From contig JBCDBH010000054.1 in the NCBI GenBank assembly GCA_039184055.1, forward strand, positions 1 through 21,800: a stretch of DNA of 21,800 nt, read 5' to 3'. Numbering within the stretch: the stretch's first letter is position 1; the number at the start of each line of letters is the position of its first letter. Source of the stretch: JBCDBH01 sp039184055. Its GTDB lineage: Bacteria; Acidobacteriota; Thermoanaerobaculia; Multivoradales; J023. Under the pieces are notes generated by a model. It saw nothing but the letters and a program-made list of their open reading frames with translations. It searched no databases and was not told the origin of the DNA. Position numbers and translations under genes: made by a program. Positions 1-8,143 of the stretch are shown here, piece by piece.

Positions 1-260
1 GCTACCTGCACGGGCGTAGGCGGCGGAGGCGCGGCCGGTGGCGGCCCCGCCGGGGGCGGCCCCGCCGCGGGTGGCTCCGCCGGCACAGTCTTCGGCATGA
101 AAACCATGTCCGGGATCGCCACCGAGGCCTGTTGCCATTGGTTCATCCCTTGGGTCCACACCAAGGTATCGGGCTCGATCCGCCCCGTGCTCGCCAACTC
201 GTCGAGCACCGCGCGCTCCACCGGTCCTTTTCGTTCTCTGCCCTCAGCGTAAAACCACAT
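1..260 (-). CDS. GYF_2 (DUF4339)-like domain protein, partial at the C-terminus
   Basis: The reading frame is open from an ATG at 260-258 to the window edge, so only the first 86 residues are seen. A good ribosome site (GAGGAG) lies about six bases upstream. Residues 1-50 carry the pattern of the GYF_2/DUF4339 domain: an N-terminal WFY, GPV near residue 12, a basic/acidic helix, then DTLVWTQGMNQWQQA around residues 31-45. A proline/alanine-rich linker (PAEPP, then repeated GPPPA and PPPP runs) begins at about residue 60; its coding DNA is a run of short GC-rich repeats near 20-85. In this family the domain usually sits at the N-terminus of membrane or multi-domain proteins and probably binds peptides, but the rest of this protein is outside the window. 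It diverges from the serine hydrolase gene. Confidence 0.8.
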   Translation of the reverse strand, partial: MWFYAEGRERKGPVERAVLDELASTGRIEPDTLVWTQGMNQWQQASVAIPDMVFMPKTVPAEPPAAGPPPAGPPPAAPPPPTPVQV

Positions 261-477
261 GCTCGTCTCCTCACCCCGATCCGCCTGTTTGTCGATGTGG
301 GCCGAACCTACCGACGCGGCGAAAACCTGTCAACGAATCGGCCTCATGTGACGTTGGCCCGCATGGTCTCACCAGCCCGCTACGACGTTTGGTGAGAAAT
401 GCGATCTCGCGGGAACGACTGGCTACCGCGGAGCGTACATAGGGTGTCAGGACTCACAAACGACTTGGAGACGAACC
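261..477. other. Divergent intergenic region holding a REP-like palindrome
   Basis: This 217-bp gap separates the divergent GYF_2-type and serine hydrolase genes and must hold both promoters. I found no convincing -35/-10 pair in it. The visible structure is the palindrome at 357-403, which is annotated separately. Confidence 0.6.
357..403. repeat. REP-like palindromic element, copy 1
   Basis: The element folds into a long stem. CGCAT at 360-364 pairs with ATGCG at 399-403, and TCTCACCA at 367-374 pairs perfectly with TGGTGAGA at 390-397, leaving a 15-nt loop. The left half (GCCCGCATG, then TCTCACCAGCCCGC) recurs near 17234-17256 with only a one-base indel. Two intergenic copies of such a hairpin indicate a dispersed extragenic palindrome. 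Its function here is unknown. Confidence 0.65.
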
Positions 478-2325
478 GTGGCACGGATGTATCTTGCTCT
501 CATTCTCGTTCTCGCTTTCTCGGGATGCGCGGAGGTCGATCGGGTCGACGATCCGCCCGCGGTCGCCATACCCGAAATCGCCTCGGTGGAAAACGGTTTG
601 CTCCCGGCCGTGCGGGTCGTTGACGAGCCAGGGTGGACGCTCGAGGAGCGTATGGCCGTGCACAATGTGCCCGGGATCAGTATCGCGGTGATCGATGATT
701 TCGAGCTGGTGTGGGCGAAGGGTTACGGAGTCGCCGACGCGGAAACGGGCCGCCCGGTCACCACCGAGACGCTTTTTCAAGCCGCGTCGATCTCGAAACC
801 GGTGATGGCGACCGCCGCGCTGCTCCAGGTTGCAGCCGGCGAGCTCGCCCTCGACACACCGATCAACGACTCGCTGAAAAGCTGGCAGCTGCCCGAGAAC
901 GAGCTGACCCGTGTCACCCCGGTCACCCTCCGGCATCTGCTCAGCCATAGCGGCGGCACCACGGTTCACGGCTTTCCCGGCTATGCCGCCGACGCCGAGG
1001 TGCCAACCGTCTACCAGGTGCTCGACGGTGAGACCCCGGCGAATACCGACGCAGTCCGTGTCGACATCGCGCCGGGTGAGCGCTATCGCTACTCCGGTGG
1101 CGGCAGCACGATCGCCCAGGTGGCGTTGATGGATCTCTTCGACAAACCGTTCCCCGAGCTGATGAACGACGTCGTGCTCACACCGGTCGGGATGACCGAG
1201 AGCACCTATGAGCAGCCTTTACCCGCTGAGCGTCTCGACGAGAGCACCGCTGGTCACAGCTTCGCGGGCGAGCCGGTCGACGGCAAGCGTCATACCTATC
1301 CCGAAATGGCCGCCGCCGGGTTGTGGACCACACCGAGCGATCTGGCGCGCTTCGCCATCGCCATTCAGAAATCCTGGCGTGGGGACGCCGATGCGCTGCT
1401 CGACAAGGAGACGGTCGGTGAGATGTTGACCCCGACCCCGACCGACTCGGATGCCGGCCTCGGCCTCTTTCTCCGGGAGATGGACGATCAGGTCTTCTTC
1501 AACCACGGTGGTGGCAATCACGGCTTCCGCTGCTACCTGTTCGCCAACCGCGATACTGGCGACGGTGCGGTGATCATGACCAACGCCGATGGCGGCGGGA
1601 GTTTGATGATCGAGGTTCTGCGAGCGATCGCCGACGTCTATGACTGGAAGAGCTATCTCCCCGAACCGATCGTCCCGGCGCCGGTCGACGATCTCGCGGT
1701 CTACGCCGGGCGCTATCGTTTCAACGACGATCAGGCGCTGAACATCACACTGCGTGACGATCGACTCTATGCCCACACTACCTTTCCGCCCTGGGGTCAA
1801 TCGGTGCACCAGCCGATGTGGCTGATTGCACGTGGTGACCACGAGTTTGTCGGCCAGCTCAACGACCGCACCTACCGCTTCATCGTCGACGGCGATGGCG
1901 TCGCGACCGAGGTGGTCACAGTAGGTCGAGAAGAGAATCTGAAACCTCGACTCGACGACGACGTCATGCTCCCCGGCGAGTTGCTGGTCGCCGGAGACAT
2001 CGAACGCGCCATCGCCATGTACCGTGAAGAAGGCGCCGAGCAGGGTCGCATCAACAGTCTCGGCTATCGCATGCTCAGCTCCCGACAGCACGAAGCCGCC
2101 ATCGCGCTCTTCCGGCTCAACACCGAGCTGTATCCGACGTCCGCCAATGCCTACGACAGCCTCGCCGACGCCTACTTCGAGGCCGGGCAGGACGACGATG
2201 CGATCGACGCGTGGCGCCGGGTGCTGGCGGTGAGTGCAAACGACACCGACGCCGATCCCGATGATCTCGACGCCCTGAAAAAGAAGGCCAACATCCAGAT
2301 CGCCAAGCTGGAGGCGCGGCCATGA
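478..2325 (+). CDS. Lipoprotein serine hydrolase (class C beta-lactamase fold) with C-terminal TPR
   Basis: This 615-residue protein belongs to the serine beta-lactamase/penicillin-binding-like hydrolases (beta-lactamase-related Pfam family). The N-terminus is a lipoprotein signal: MARMYLALILVLAFSGC with a lipobox ending at Cys17, so it is probably membrane anchored. The S-x-x-K motif is S104-I-S-K107, the nucleophile and general base. The tyrosine motif is Y205-S-G rather than the common Y-x-N, and H343-G-G-G stands where KTG/HTG normally lies. Residues of about 400-480 look like the small beta domain (DUF3471-like) that often follows such hydrolases, and about 510-600 look like TPR helices. 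I chose the GTG at 478 because GGAG lies seven bases upstream; an ATG at 487 is too far from it. The family includes peptidases and esterases, and the substrate here is unknown. True beta-lactamase activity is unlikely to be its role. Confidence 0.88.
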   Translation: MARMYLALILVLAFSGCAEVDRVDDPPAVAIPEIASVENGLLPAVRVVDEPGWTLEERMAVHNVPGISIAVIDDFELVWAKGYGVADAETGRPVTTETLFQAASISKPVMATAALLQVAAGELALDTPINDSLKSWQLPENELTRVTPVTLRHLLSHSGGTTVHGFPGYAADAEVPTVYQVLDGETPANTDAVRVDIAPGERYRYSGGGSTIAQVALMDLFDKPFPELMNDVVLTPVGMTESTYEQPLPAERLDESTAGHSFAGEPVDGKRHTYPEMAAAGLWTTPSDLARFAIAIQKSWRGDADALLDKETVGEMLTPTPTDSDAGLGLFLREMDDQVFFNHGGGNHGFRCYLFANRDTGDGAVIMTNADGGGSLMIEVLRAIADVYDWKSYLPEPIVPAPVDDLAVYAGRYRFNDDQALNITLRDDRLYAHTTFPPWGQSVHQPMWLIARGDHEFVGQLNDRTYRFIVDGDGVATEVVTVGREENLKPRLDDDVMLPGELLVAGDIERAIAMYREEGAEQGRINSLGYRMLSSRQHEAAIALFRLNTELYPTSANAYDSLADAYFEAGQDDDAIDAWRRVLAVSANDTDADPDDLDALKKKANIQIAKLEARP

Positions 2326-2428
2326 ACCCGGGCTCGTAGCCCCACCACAGGCTGGACGAAACGCAACCCGCGCTCGACCTCTGCGTTGGTAGAAGTAACG
2401 TGGAGTGAACAACCGAGGAGGCAATCGT

Positions 2429-2872
2429 ATGTTTCGTTCCAGCTCACTGATCCTGGCGCTCGTTCTGATCCCGACCATGGCCTTGGCCGATGATCATCAG
2501 GCCGATGTCGACGCCGTGCGCGCGGCGGTGCTCGACTATGTCGAGGGCGTGTACGAGGTCGCCCCCGAACGGATCGAGCGCAGCGTCCATCCCGATCTCG
2601 CCAAGATCGGCTGGGGACGTGACGACAAGGGCAACTACCACGAGTACCCGATGACCCAGGCGCAGCTCGTCCAGCTGGCCGCCAACTACAACCGCGATGG
2701 CCGGGTGCCCGCCGACGCACCGAAGGAGGTCGTGATCTACGAGGTGCTCGACAAGACGGCGAGCGTCAAGCTCGTCGCCTCGTGGGGCATCGACTACATG
2801 CATCTCGCCAAGCTCGATGGCAAGTGGCTGATCCGCAACGTGATCTGGCAAAGCCACCCGCCCGAGAAGTGA
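2429..2872 (+). CDS. Exported NTF2-like / putative lumazine-binding-like protein
   Basis: This is a 147-residue protein whose start at 2429 is set by GAGGAGG at 2415-2421, seven bases upstream; an in-frame GTG at 2405 lies ahead of that site and is unlikely to be used. A Sec signal peptide runs to about residue 20 (hydrophobic stretch LILALVLIPTM, cleavage near ALA before DD). The mature part follows the NTF2-like 'putative lumazine-binding' pattern: a first helix (VRAAVLDYVEGVYEV), SVHPDLAKIGW, then strands ending KTASVKLVASWGIDYMHLAKLDGKWLIRN (given in outline). Such proteins are small periplasmic or extracellular alpha+beta barrels, often of unknown ligand. The gene lies 103 bp after the hydrolase gene in the same direction and may share its transcript. 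The fold call is good; the function is not known. Confidence 0.75.
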   Translation: MFRSSSLILALVLIPTMALADDHQADVDAVRAAVLDYVEGVYEVAPERIERSVHPDLAKIGWGRDDKGNYHEYPMTQAQLVQLAANYNRDGRVPADAPKEVVIYEVLDKTASVKLVASWGIDYMHLAKLDGKWLIRNVIWQSHPPEK

Positions 2873-2879
2873 GCGCGAA

Positions 2880-2896
2880 CGCCTAGAAACAAGGCG
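2880..2896 (+). terminator. Weak hairpin after the NTF2-like gene
   Basis: CGCCT at 2880-2884 pairs with AGGCG at 2892-2896 around a seven-base loop, eight bases past the stop codon. There is no T-run after it, so an intrinsic terminator is only a possibility. It would separate the upstream genes from the PadR promoter. Confidence 0.25.
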
Positions 2897-2914
2897 GCAA
2901 TCACGCTGGCCCCG

Positions 2915-2943
2915 TTGACATCAAAATCTGAGGTCAATACCAT
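2915..2943 (+). promoter_or_regulatory. Predicted sigma-70 promoter of the padR-permease operon
   Basis: A consensus -35 box TTGACA (2915-2920) is followed after exactly 17 bp by TACCAT (2938-2943), which matches four of six bases of the -10 consensus. The start codon of the regulator is 32 bp downstream. The spacer and -10 lie inside the inverted repeat annotated at 2921-2958. Confidence 0.6.
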
Positions 2944-2958
2944 GACCTCAGATTTTGA
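2921..2958. promoter_or_regulatory. Perfect 16-bp inverted repeat, probable PadR operator
   Basis: TCAAAATCTGAGGTCA at 2921-2936 is the exact reverse complement of TGACCTCAGATTTTGA at 2943-2958, separated by six bases. It starts directly after the -35 box and covers the spacer and the -10, so a dimer bound here would block RNA polymerase. PadR regulators commonly bind such dyads in their own promoters, so autorepression that also controls the permease is the simplest reading. The arms are AT-richer than their surroundings. Confidence 0.75.
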
Positions 2959-2975
2959 GGGTAAAGGAGCCCGCG

Positions 2976-3320
2976 ATGAAAGACAGCATGAGCCTGATCC
3001 GCGGCACGCTCGACGTGCTGATTCTCAATGCGCTGAGCGGTGGTTCGCTGCATGGCTATGGTGTCGTCGACTGGCTGCGCGAGGTCACCGACGGCGCGCT
3101 CGAGATTGACGATGGCGCGCTCTACACCGCCCTCCATCGGCTGGAAAAGAAGGGCTGGCTCGAAGCGGAATGGCGCGTGTCACCACGTGGACGACGCGCC
3201 AAGTACTACAGCGTGACGAACGATGGACGCGCCCATCGCGTGACCAGCGAGCGCAACTGGACGAGCTACGTCGAAACGGTGGCCAAGGTCTTTGCGGCGC
3301 GCCGCGCGCAGGAAGCCTGA
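2976..3320 (+). CDS. PadR-family transcriptional regulator (ADOP-associated type)
   Basis: This 114-residue, one-domain PadR protein starts at the ATG at 2976, preceded by AAAGGAG at six bases; an earlier in-frame GTG at 2955 falls within the operator repeat and is rejected. The winged helix is clear: TLDVLILNALSGGSLHGYGV at the N-terminus, the conserved ALYTALHRLEKKGWLEAEW recognition region, and the wing RGRRAKYYSVTNDG. The short C-terminal helix (residues about 90-112) would be the dimerisation element. The family represses by binding dyads and often senses small hydrophobic or phenolic ligands; the ligand here is unknown. The gene ends one base before the start of the permease gene, so the two are translationally coupled and likely co-regulated from 2915. 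Confidence 0.92.
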   Translation: MKDSMSLIRGTLDVLILNALSGGSLHGYGVVDWLREVTDGALEIDDGALYTALHRLEKKGWLEAEWRVSPRGRRAKYYSVTNDGRAHRVTSERNWTSYVETVAKVFAARRAQEA

Positions 3321-3321
3321 G

Positions 3322-6060
3322 ATGGCGCGTCGCAACCCGTTCGCGAGCTTTCGCGCCCGCCCCGATATCCGCGCCGAGCTCGATGCCGAGCTCACTCACC
3401 ACTTCGAAGAAACGATCGCCGCGCTGGTCGAGCGTGGCTGGAGCGAGCACGAGGCGAAGCTCGAGGCGGAACGACGTTTTGGCGACGTCGATCGCTATCG
3501 AGCGACGCTCGAAAAGATCGGTCACGCACGCAACAACCGAATCGATCGCTTGCTCGTCTTCGACATGTTGCGTCACAACCTCCAGCTTGCCTGGCGTGGG
3601 CTGAGCCACGCGCCTGGTTTTACCCTCGCGATCGTCCTCACGCTCGGTTTGGGTCTGGGCGCCAACGCCACCATGTTCGGCATCGTCGACCGGATCTTGT
3701 TGAGTCCACCCGAGCAGGTTCGCGACGCCGATGCGCTGCGACTGATCTACAACCGTCGCGCCGGCGCCGAAACCTCGAACTATCCGCGCTCGCTCACCTT
3801 TCCGGACTACGAGGATCTGCGCGATCTACCGGCGTTCAGCGACCTGGCCGCCTACACCTCACCCCGACGGTGGACGCTGGGCACCGGCGCCGAGTCGCGA
3901 CGCATTCGTATCCAGCTGGCCACCGCGTCGTATTTCCCGACTCTCGGTGTCCAACCCCGACGAGGTCGGTTCTACGACGCGCGCGACGACACCCCGGGCG
4001 CCCCGCTCACGGCGGTGATCAGCGAGCGTTTCTGGAAGCAGGAGCTCGCCGGCGATCCCGCCGTCGTCGGTCGCGTGCTGGCGATCCGCCAAGGGCAATA
4101 CGAGATCATCGGTGTCGCGCCCCGAGGCTTTACCGGCGCCGAAATCGAAAGCATCGACGTTTGGCTCCCACTGCGTGCCGCGATCGTTCACGAGCGGAGC
4201 AGACGATCGCTCGAGACACGCACCAGCTGGTGGATCCGCGCCGTCGCGCGTCTGGCGCCGGGTATCGACGATCAACAGGCCTCGGTGCAGATGACCACCG
4301 CGCATCACAACGCGCATCGAAGATTCGCCAACCTGGCGACGGCCGCCGCCGAGCCGAGCGAGTATCAGAGCAGCTATCTCGAGGTGAACTACCTCGAGCA
4401 ACAACGCCCTCAGCTGTCGACCGCGCCGATCATCGCCGGTCGGGGCGCCAACCGTTCGACCACCTCGGCGATCGCCTGGTGGTTGGCGGGAGTCAGCCTG
4501 ATGGTGCTGCTCATCGCCTGCGCCAACGTCACCAACCTCTTGCTGGCGCGAGGCGTGCGGCGCCGGCAAGACACGGCGATCCACGTCGCGCTCGGGATCG
4601 ATCGCTTCAGGCTGATCAGTCGATCGTTGATCGAAGCCTCGATACTCAGCGCGCTCGGCGCCATCGCGGCGCTCGGGATCGCCTATGGCACCGCTGAGCT
4701 GATCGGCACGCTCTTGCTACCGAACGTCGATCTGGCGATCTCTCCCACGCGTCTGCTGACGTTCGTGGCGCTCGCCAGTGTGGTCACGGCGGTGTTGGCG
4801 AGCATCCTTCCGGCGATACAGGCGGGCCGAGCCACCGCGACGCATCTTCGTAGCCACGGCTCCACCGGGCGGCGCGCCTCGCTACGGGGTCTCCTGATGG
4901 TGACGCAGACGACACTGTCGGTCGTCTTGTTGGTCGGTGCCGGGCTCTTCGTACGGAGCCTGTGGCACGCCGCGCACAGCGATGTCGGTTTCGACCACGA
5001 TCGCTCCTTGCTCGTTCGGATCGAGTACCGAGCCGGTACCCCCGATGAGGATCGATCACGGGTCTTCACCAACGCCCTCGACACCGTACGTCGTCTCCCC
5101 GGGGTGGAATCCGCCGCGCTCGCCACCGAAACCGTGCCGCTCCACGGCTACAACAACTACCTGTCGCGCCAGCTGCGTCTCCCCGATCGCGACGTGCCGA
5201 TTCGCGCCGACGAGCCGATCTTCCGCTACGCCGGTACGGAGCGTTTTCTCGAAACGTTGGGGATCCGAGCGACGGAAGGACGTCTCTTCGACGACACGGC
5301 GTTTCACACCGGCGCCGAGCCGGTGATCATGGTGAGCCGCTCGTTCGCCGATCGTGTCTGGCCACGAGGCTCGGCGGTCGGCGCATGTCTGCATATCGAA
5401 CCGTGGGAACCGAGCGAGAGCCCGGTGCCGTGCCGACGGATCGTCGGGGTGTTCGAGGATCTTTCGGTGCGTCAGCTCACCGGTGAAGCGGCGCTCGGCA
5501 TCGCGCTGCCGTCGACGTCGGTCGATGCGCGGGCGCTCCTCGTCCGTACCGACAGGCCCAACGAGCTGATTCCGACGGTGCACCGCACGGTGACCGAGCT
5601 GTCGAGCGCGGTGCGTTATGTCGACGTCTCGCCGATGTCGGCACCGGTCGAGCGCTTGGTTCGTCCGTGGCAAACCGGCGCCTATTTGTTCGTCGCCTTT
5701 GGCGCTCTCGCCCTGCTCGTCGCCGCGATCGGGCTCTACAGCGTGCTCGCCTTCGATGTCGCCCAACGACGCACCGAGCTCGGGATTCGTGCCGCATTGG
5801 GAGCCGTGCCGAGAGATCTGGTCAAGCTGGTCGCGGGCCAATCGCTCCGCTATGTCGTGCTCGGTCTCGTCTGCGGCGGCCTGCTGGCACTGGCGACGGG
5901 GCCCTGGCTCGCCGACCTTCTCTTCGACGTGCAGCCGAACGATCCCGTCGTATTCGCATCAGTGGCGGTCGCGCTCGTGCTCAGCGCGCTCGTCGCCACC
6001 ATCGGACCGGCGCAACGCGCCACCGCGACCGATCCGGCCGAGACCATTCGCGCCGACTGA
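3322..6060 (+). CDS. ADOP-family duplicated FtsX/MacB-type permease
   Basis: This 912-residue membrane protein matches the acidobacterial duplicated orphan permease plan. Residues 1-60 are the soluble prefix (DIRAELDAELTHHFEE then ERRFGD). A first transmembrane helix follows (GFTLAIVLTLGLGLGANATM), then a MacB-like periplasmic domain and a first FtsX core (SLMVLLIACANVTNLLLARG, then ALG at the coupling region). A second helix starts a second half (LRGLLMVTQTTLSVVLLVGA), again with a periplasmic domain, and the C-terminal FtsX core ends IGPAQRATATDPAETIRAD. The start at 3322 has AGGAAG six bases upstream; an earlier in-frame start would overlap padR. No ATPase gene is adjacent, as usual for these orphan permeases. 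Related MacB/FtsX proteins act in efflux or lipoprotein traffic or as mechanotransmitters; the substrate is unknown. Confidence 0.92.
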   Translation: MARRNPFASFRARPDIRAELDAELTHHFEETIAALVERGWSEHEAKLEAERRFGDVDRYRATLEKIGHARNNRIDRLLVFDMLRHNLQLAWRGLSHAPGFTLAIVLTLGLGLGANATMFGIVDRILLSPPEQVRDADALRLIYNRRAGAETSNYPRSLTFPDYEDLRDLPAFSDLAAYTSPRRWTLGTGAESRRIRIQLATASYFPTLGVQPRRGRFYDARDDTPGAPLTAVISERFWKQELAGDPAVVGRVLAIRQGQYEIIGVAPRGFTGAEIESIDVWLPLRAAIVHERSRRSLETRTSWWIRAVARLAPGIDDQQASVQMTTAHHNAHRRFANLATAAAEPSEYQSSYLEVNYLEQQRPQLSTAPIIAGRGANRSTTSAIAWWLAGVSLMVLLIACANVTNLLLARGVRRRQDTAIHVALGIDRFRLISRSLIEASILSALGAIAALGIAYGTAELIGTLLLPNVDLAISPTRLLTFVALASVVTAVLASILPAIQAGRATATHLRSHGSTGRRASLRGLLMVTQTTLSVVLLVGAGLFVRSLWHAAHSDVGFDHDRSLLVRIEYRAGTPDEDRSRVFTNALDTVRRLPGVESAALATETVPLHGYNNYLSRQLRLPDRDVPIRADEPIFRYAGTERFLETLGIRATEGRLFDDTAFHTGAEPVIMVSRSFADRVWPRGSAVGACLHIEPWEPSESPVPCRRIVGVFEDLSVRQLTGEAALGIALPSTSVDARALLVRTDRPNELIPTVHRTVTELSSAVRYVDVSPMSAPVERLVRPWQTGAYLFVAFGALALLVAAIGLYSVLAFDVAQRRTELGIRAALGAVPRDLVKLVAGQSLRYVVLGLVCGGLLALATGPWLADLLFDVQPNDPVVFASVAVALVLSALVATIGPAQRATATDPAETIRAD

Positions 6061-7242
6061 TCAGAGAATCGATTCGATCAACCGACGCCACCGGTCAGCA
6101 ATGTGCCGCCAGCGATACTCCGGTCGATGAGCGTTGGTGAAGGCCAGGTGACCGAGTCGGTCTCGTAACGACCGGTCACGATAGAGCTCGAGGAGAGCCT
6201 CGGCGACGACATCGACATCGACCGTCTGACCCCGACGTCGATAGCCTTCGAGCGTGTCCTCGGTCGCCGTGTCGACGAGCCGCGCGTGGCCCTCCCAAAG
6301 CTCGGCGCAGGCGCTGTGTCGAGGCAAAACCTGAGGCGCGCCCACCGCGCCGTGCTCGAACGCGATCAGGCCCCAGCCCTCCCCTTCCGAGGTGTTGAGT
6401 CCGACGTCACAGGCGTTGTAGAGCCGGCACAGATCATCGTCGTCGAGCTCGGGATGATGCTCGCCTCGGGTGGTGGCGAGCACCCGGTCGCGGATTCCCA
6501 AACGATCGACCAGTGCCGCTTCGTCGTCGCGGCGTCGCCGGCTCGACATGTGGAGATAGAGCCAGGGTCGTGGCTCGTCCGGCTCGAGTCGCGTGAGCAC
6601 ACCCGCGAAGGCTTCACAGGTCAAATCGATCCGTTTGTTGGGCTGATTGCGGTTGGCATTGAGGATCACGAAGGCATCATCGAGCGTGTCGCCATGATCT
6701 GGGAAGAGTCGTGGGAAGAGATCGCGCCGCGCACAAAGCCGACTCGCCTGTCGGTCGGGTGTGCCGTCTTCGGCAACGGCCAGCGGGCGAAAGGTCTCGA
6801 CGTCGACCCCGTGGGGAATGCGATGGACCGGTGGCAGCGCCACGGAGGCCGAGCTGGCGGCCGCGTCCTGACCGAATTGGTTGTAGACGATCAAAGCGTC
6901 GAGATGACCGAGCTCGGTCGCGAGCTTGGCATCGATCGCCTGATGACGGTCGATCGCGGCGTAGAACAACCACTTGGGACGATGGTCGCAGCGCTCGAGC
7001 GCCGGTCGCCAGAACCGCCAGGCCCACGGCTCGTGCACCATGAGCACGACATGAGGACGGTCGCGATCGACTCGCTCGCTCAGCGCGCGGGGCGCGAGCC
7101 AATCGGCTGCCTCGGCTTCGTCGATCGCCAGGTGGTCGACCGTGAATGTGGCACCGAGCTCGCGGATCAGCTCGTGCAGGACACGACCGAAACCGGTCGC
7201 GTACCCACCGAGCCCGACGAGAAGCACATGCGGTCGAGCCAA
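6061..7242 (-). CDS. GT-B glycosyltransferase, GT4-like
   Basis: This 393-residue cytoplasmic protein looks like a retaining GT4-type glycosyltransferase. The N-terminal Rossmann domain opens VLLVGLGGYATGFGRVLHEL; a linker IPHGVDVETFRPL (about residue 145) is the hallmark before the C-terminal domain; the E-x7-E motif is E288-GWGLIAF-E296 followed by HGA and VLPRHSACAEL. It should transfer a sugar from a nucleotide donor; donor and acceptor cannot be read. The start is a TTG at 7242, only three bases after the upstream stop, and I see no strong ribosome site, so it may rely on translational coupling. A GTG five codons further in is an alternative. Its stop codon abuts that of the permease (TGA then TCA), leaving no intergenic base. 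Confidence 0.82.
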   Translation of the reverse strand: MARPHVLLVGLGGYATGFGRVLHELIRELGATFTVDHLAIDEAEAADWLAPRALSERVDRDRPHVVLMVHEPWAWRFWRPALERCDHRPKWLFYAAIDRHQAIDAKLATELGHLDALIVYNQFGQDAAASSASVALPPVHRIPHGVDVETFRPLAVAEDGTPDRQASRLCARRDLFPRLFPDHGDTLDDAFVILNANRNQPNKRIDLTCEAFAGVLTRLEPDEPRPWLYLHMSSRRRRDDEAALVDRLGIRDRVLATTRGEHHPELDDDDLCRLYNACDVGLNTSEGEGWGLIAFEHGAVGAPQVLPRHSACAELWEGHARLVDTATEDTLEGYRRRGQTVDVDVVAEALLELYRDRSLRDRLGHLAFTNAHRPEYRWRHIADRWRRLIESIL

Positions 7243-7245
7243 GGC

Positions 7246-8091
7246 TCAGAAAAGACTCTCCGCGCCACCGTTGAACGGATAGAGATGGTTATCGCGCAGA
7301 TACTGGTCGGCTTTGTCGGTGAGAATCTGGCCCAAGCCACTCAGGCGATTGTCATCGTTGAGGCTTTTGTTCAGCTGCATGATGATGGCGCTTTGGGCTT
7401 CATTGGTGTTGAGCGTACCTTCGGCGAGATTGTTGAAGCCTTGACGTGCTTTTTCGGGCGCCGTCGTGATGTCGACCGTGATCTCGAAAGGCAGCACCGG
7501 TTTGAACTCGACCGAGCTCACTTTGAGAGTCAAGACACCGGGAGCAAGATCGGCAATCTTGATCACCAGGGTCGCCGCGCCCGATTTGATGGTGAATTTG
7601 AACGTGCCCTTGCCTTCCTCATCGTGCTTGGAGACGCCGCTTTTGCATGTCGTGCCATCGGTCGTCGTACAGCATTGTTGATCGAGGATGAAATTGCCGG
7701 TACCGGTGACCGCTTGAGGAAGCGGCGCCGGTAGGGTGAGGAATTGCACTTCGGCGGTGATCGTGCGGCCATCCGGGCCACCGGCGATCGGTCGATCGGT
7801 CTTGACATTCGACAGACCCGCGATGGTGACGTTTTGGAGATCGATCGTCGGCGAGACACCGGGCGTCGGGATATACGCCTCGCCAAACGGGGCGACCGCG
7901 GCGCAGATCTGCTTCGCGGCCTTCTCTCCAGGATCCGAAGGCAGGGCGCCCACCGGCAGATCGCCGACGTTGTCGGGATCGTATTTCTCGCCGATGATCT
8001 TGGGCAGGTAGACCGACGACGAGGGGTCGTTGAGCTTGGGATAGAACTTGTCGAGAAGCTGCTGAACGATCTGTTGGTCGGAACCGGCCAT
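7246..8091 (-). CDS. Unknown 281-aa beta-rich protein with a Cys pair
   Basis: I do not recognise a family. The start at 8091 is firm, with a perfect AGGAGGT eight bases upstream. There is no signal peptide or membrane segment. Residues 1-75 are mixed and partly helical (QQIVQQLLDKFYPKL; KQICAAVAPFGEAYIP). Residues about 80-215 alternate strand-like segments (TIDLQNVTIAGLSNV, TITAEVQFLTLPAPL, GKGTFKFTIKSGAATLVIKI, LTLKVSSVEFKPVLPFEITV) around a CCTTTDGTTC loop. The last 65 residues look helical. This 'strands then terminal helices' pattern resembles lipid-binding TULIP-like proteins in character only; that is speculation to be tested by structure prediction. It lies between the polyprenyl synthase and the glycosyltransferase and is three bases from the latter. 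Confidence 0.75.
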   Translation of the reverse strand: MAGSDQQIVQQLLDKFYPKLNDPSSSVYLPKIIGEKYDPDNVGDLPVGALPSDPGEKAAKQICAAVAPFGEAYIPTPGVSPTIDLQNVTIAGLSNVKTDRPIAGGPDGRTITAEVQFLTLPAPLPQAVTGTGNFILDQQCCTTTDGTTCKSGVSKHDEEGKGTFKFTIKSGAATLVIKIADLAPGVLTLKVSSVEFKPVLPFEITVDITTAPEKARQGFNNLAEGTLNTNEAQSAIIMQLNKSLNDDNRLSGLGQILTDKADQYLRDNHLYPFNGGAESLF

Positions 8092-8143
8092 CGCTACCTC
8101 CTACGTCGCACGCCGCGTGCTGCGCACCGCGTATCGCACACGG

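Noticed and set aside
20..85. GC-rich short repeats at the left edge, considered as a possible array or GC-box element.
   Set aside because: They encode the proline/alanine linker of the partial GYF_2-type protein on the minus strand.
6286..7734. Long open frame on the plus strand across the glycosyltransferase and 281-aa genes.
   Set aside because: It lies antisense to two well-supported genes with ribosome sites and family motifs; GC-rich third positions keep the opposite frame open by chance.
8108..8120. Perfect short palindrome GCACGC-C-GCGTGC between the polyprenyl synthase and 281-aa genes.
   Set aside because: The loop would be a single base and there is no T-run; in GC-rich DNA such a short dyad is expected by chance.
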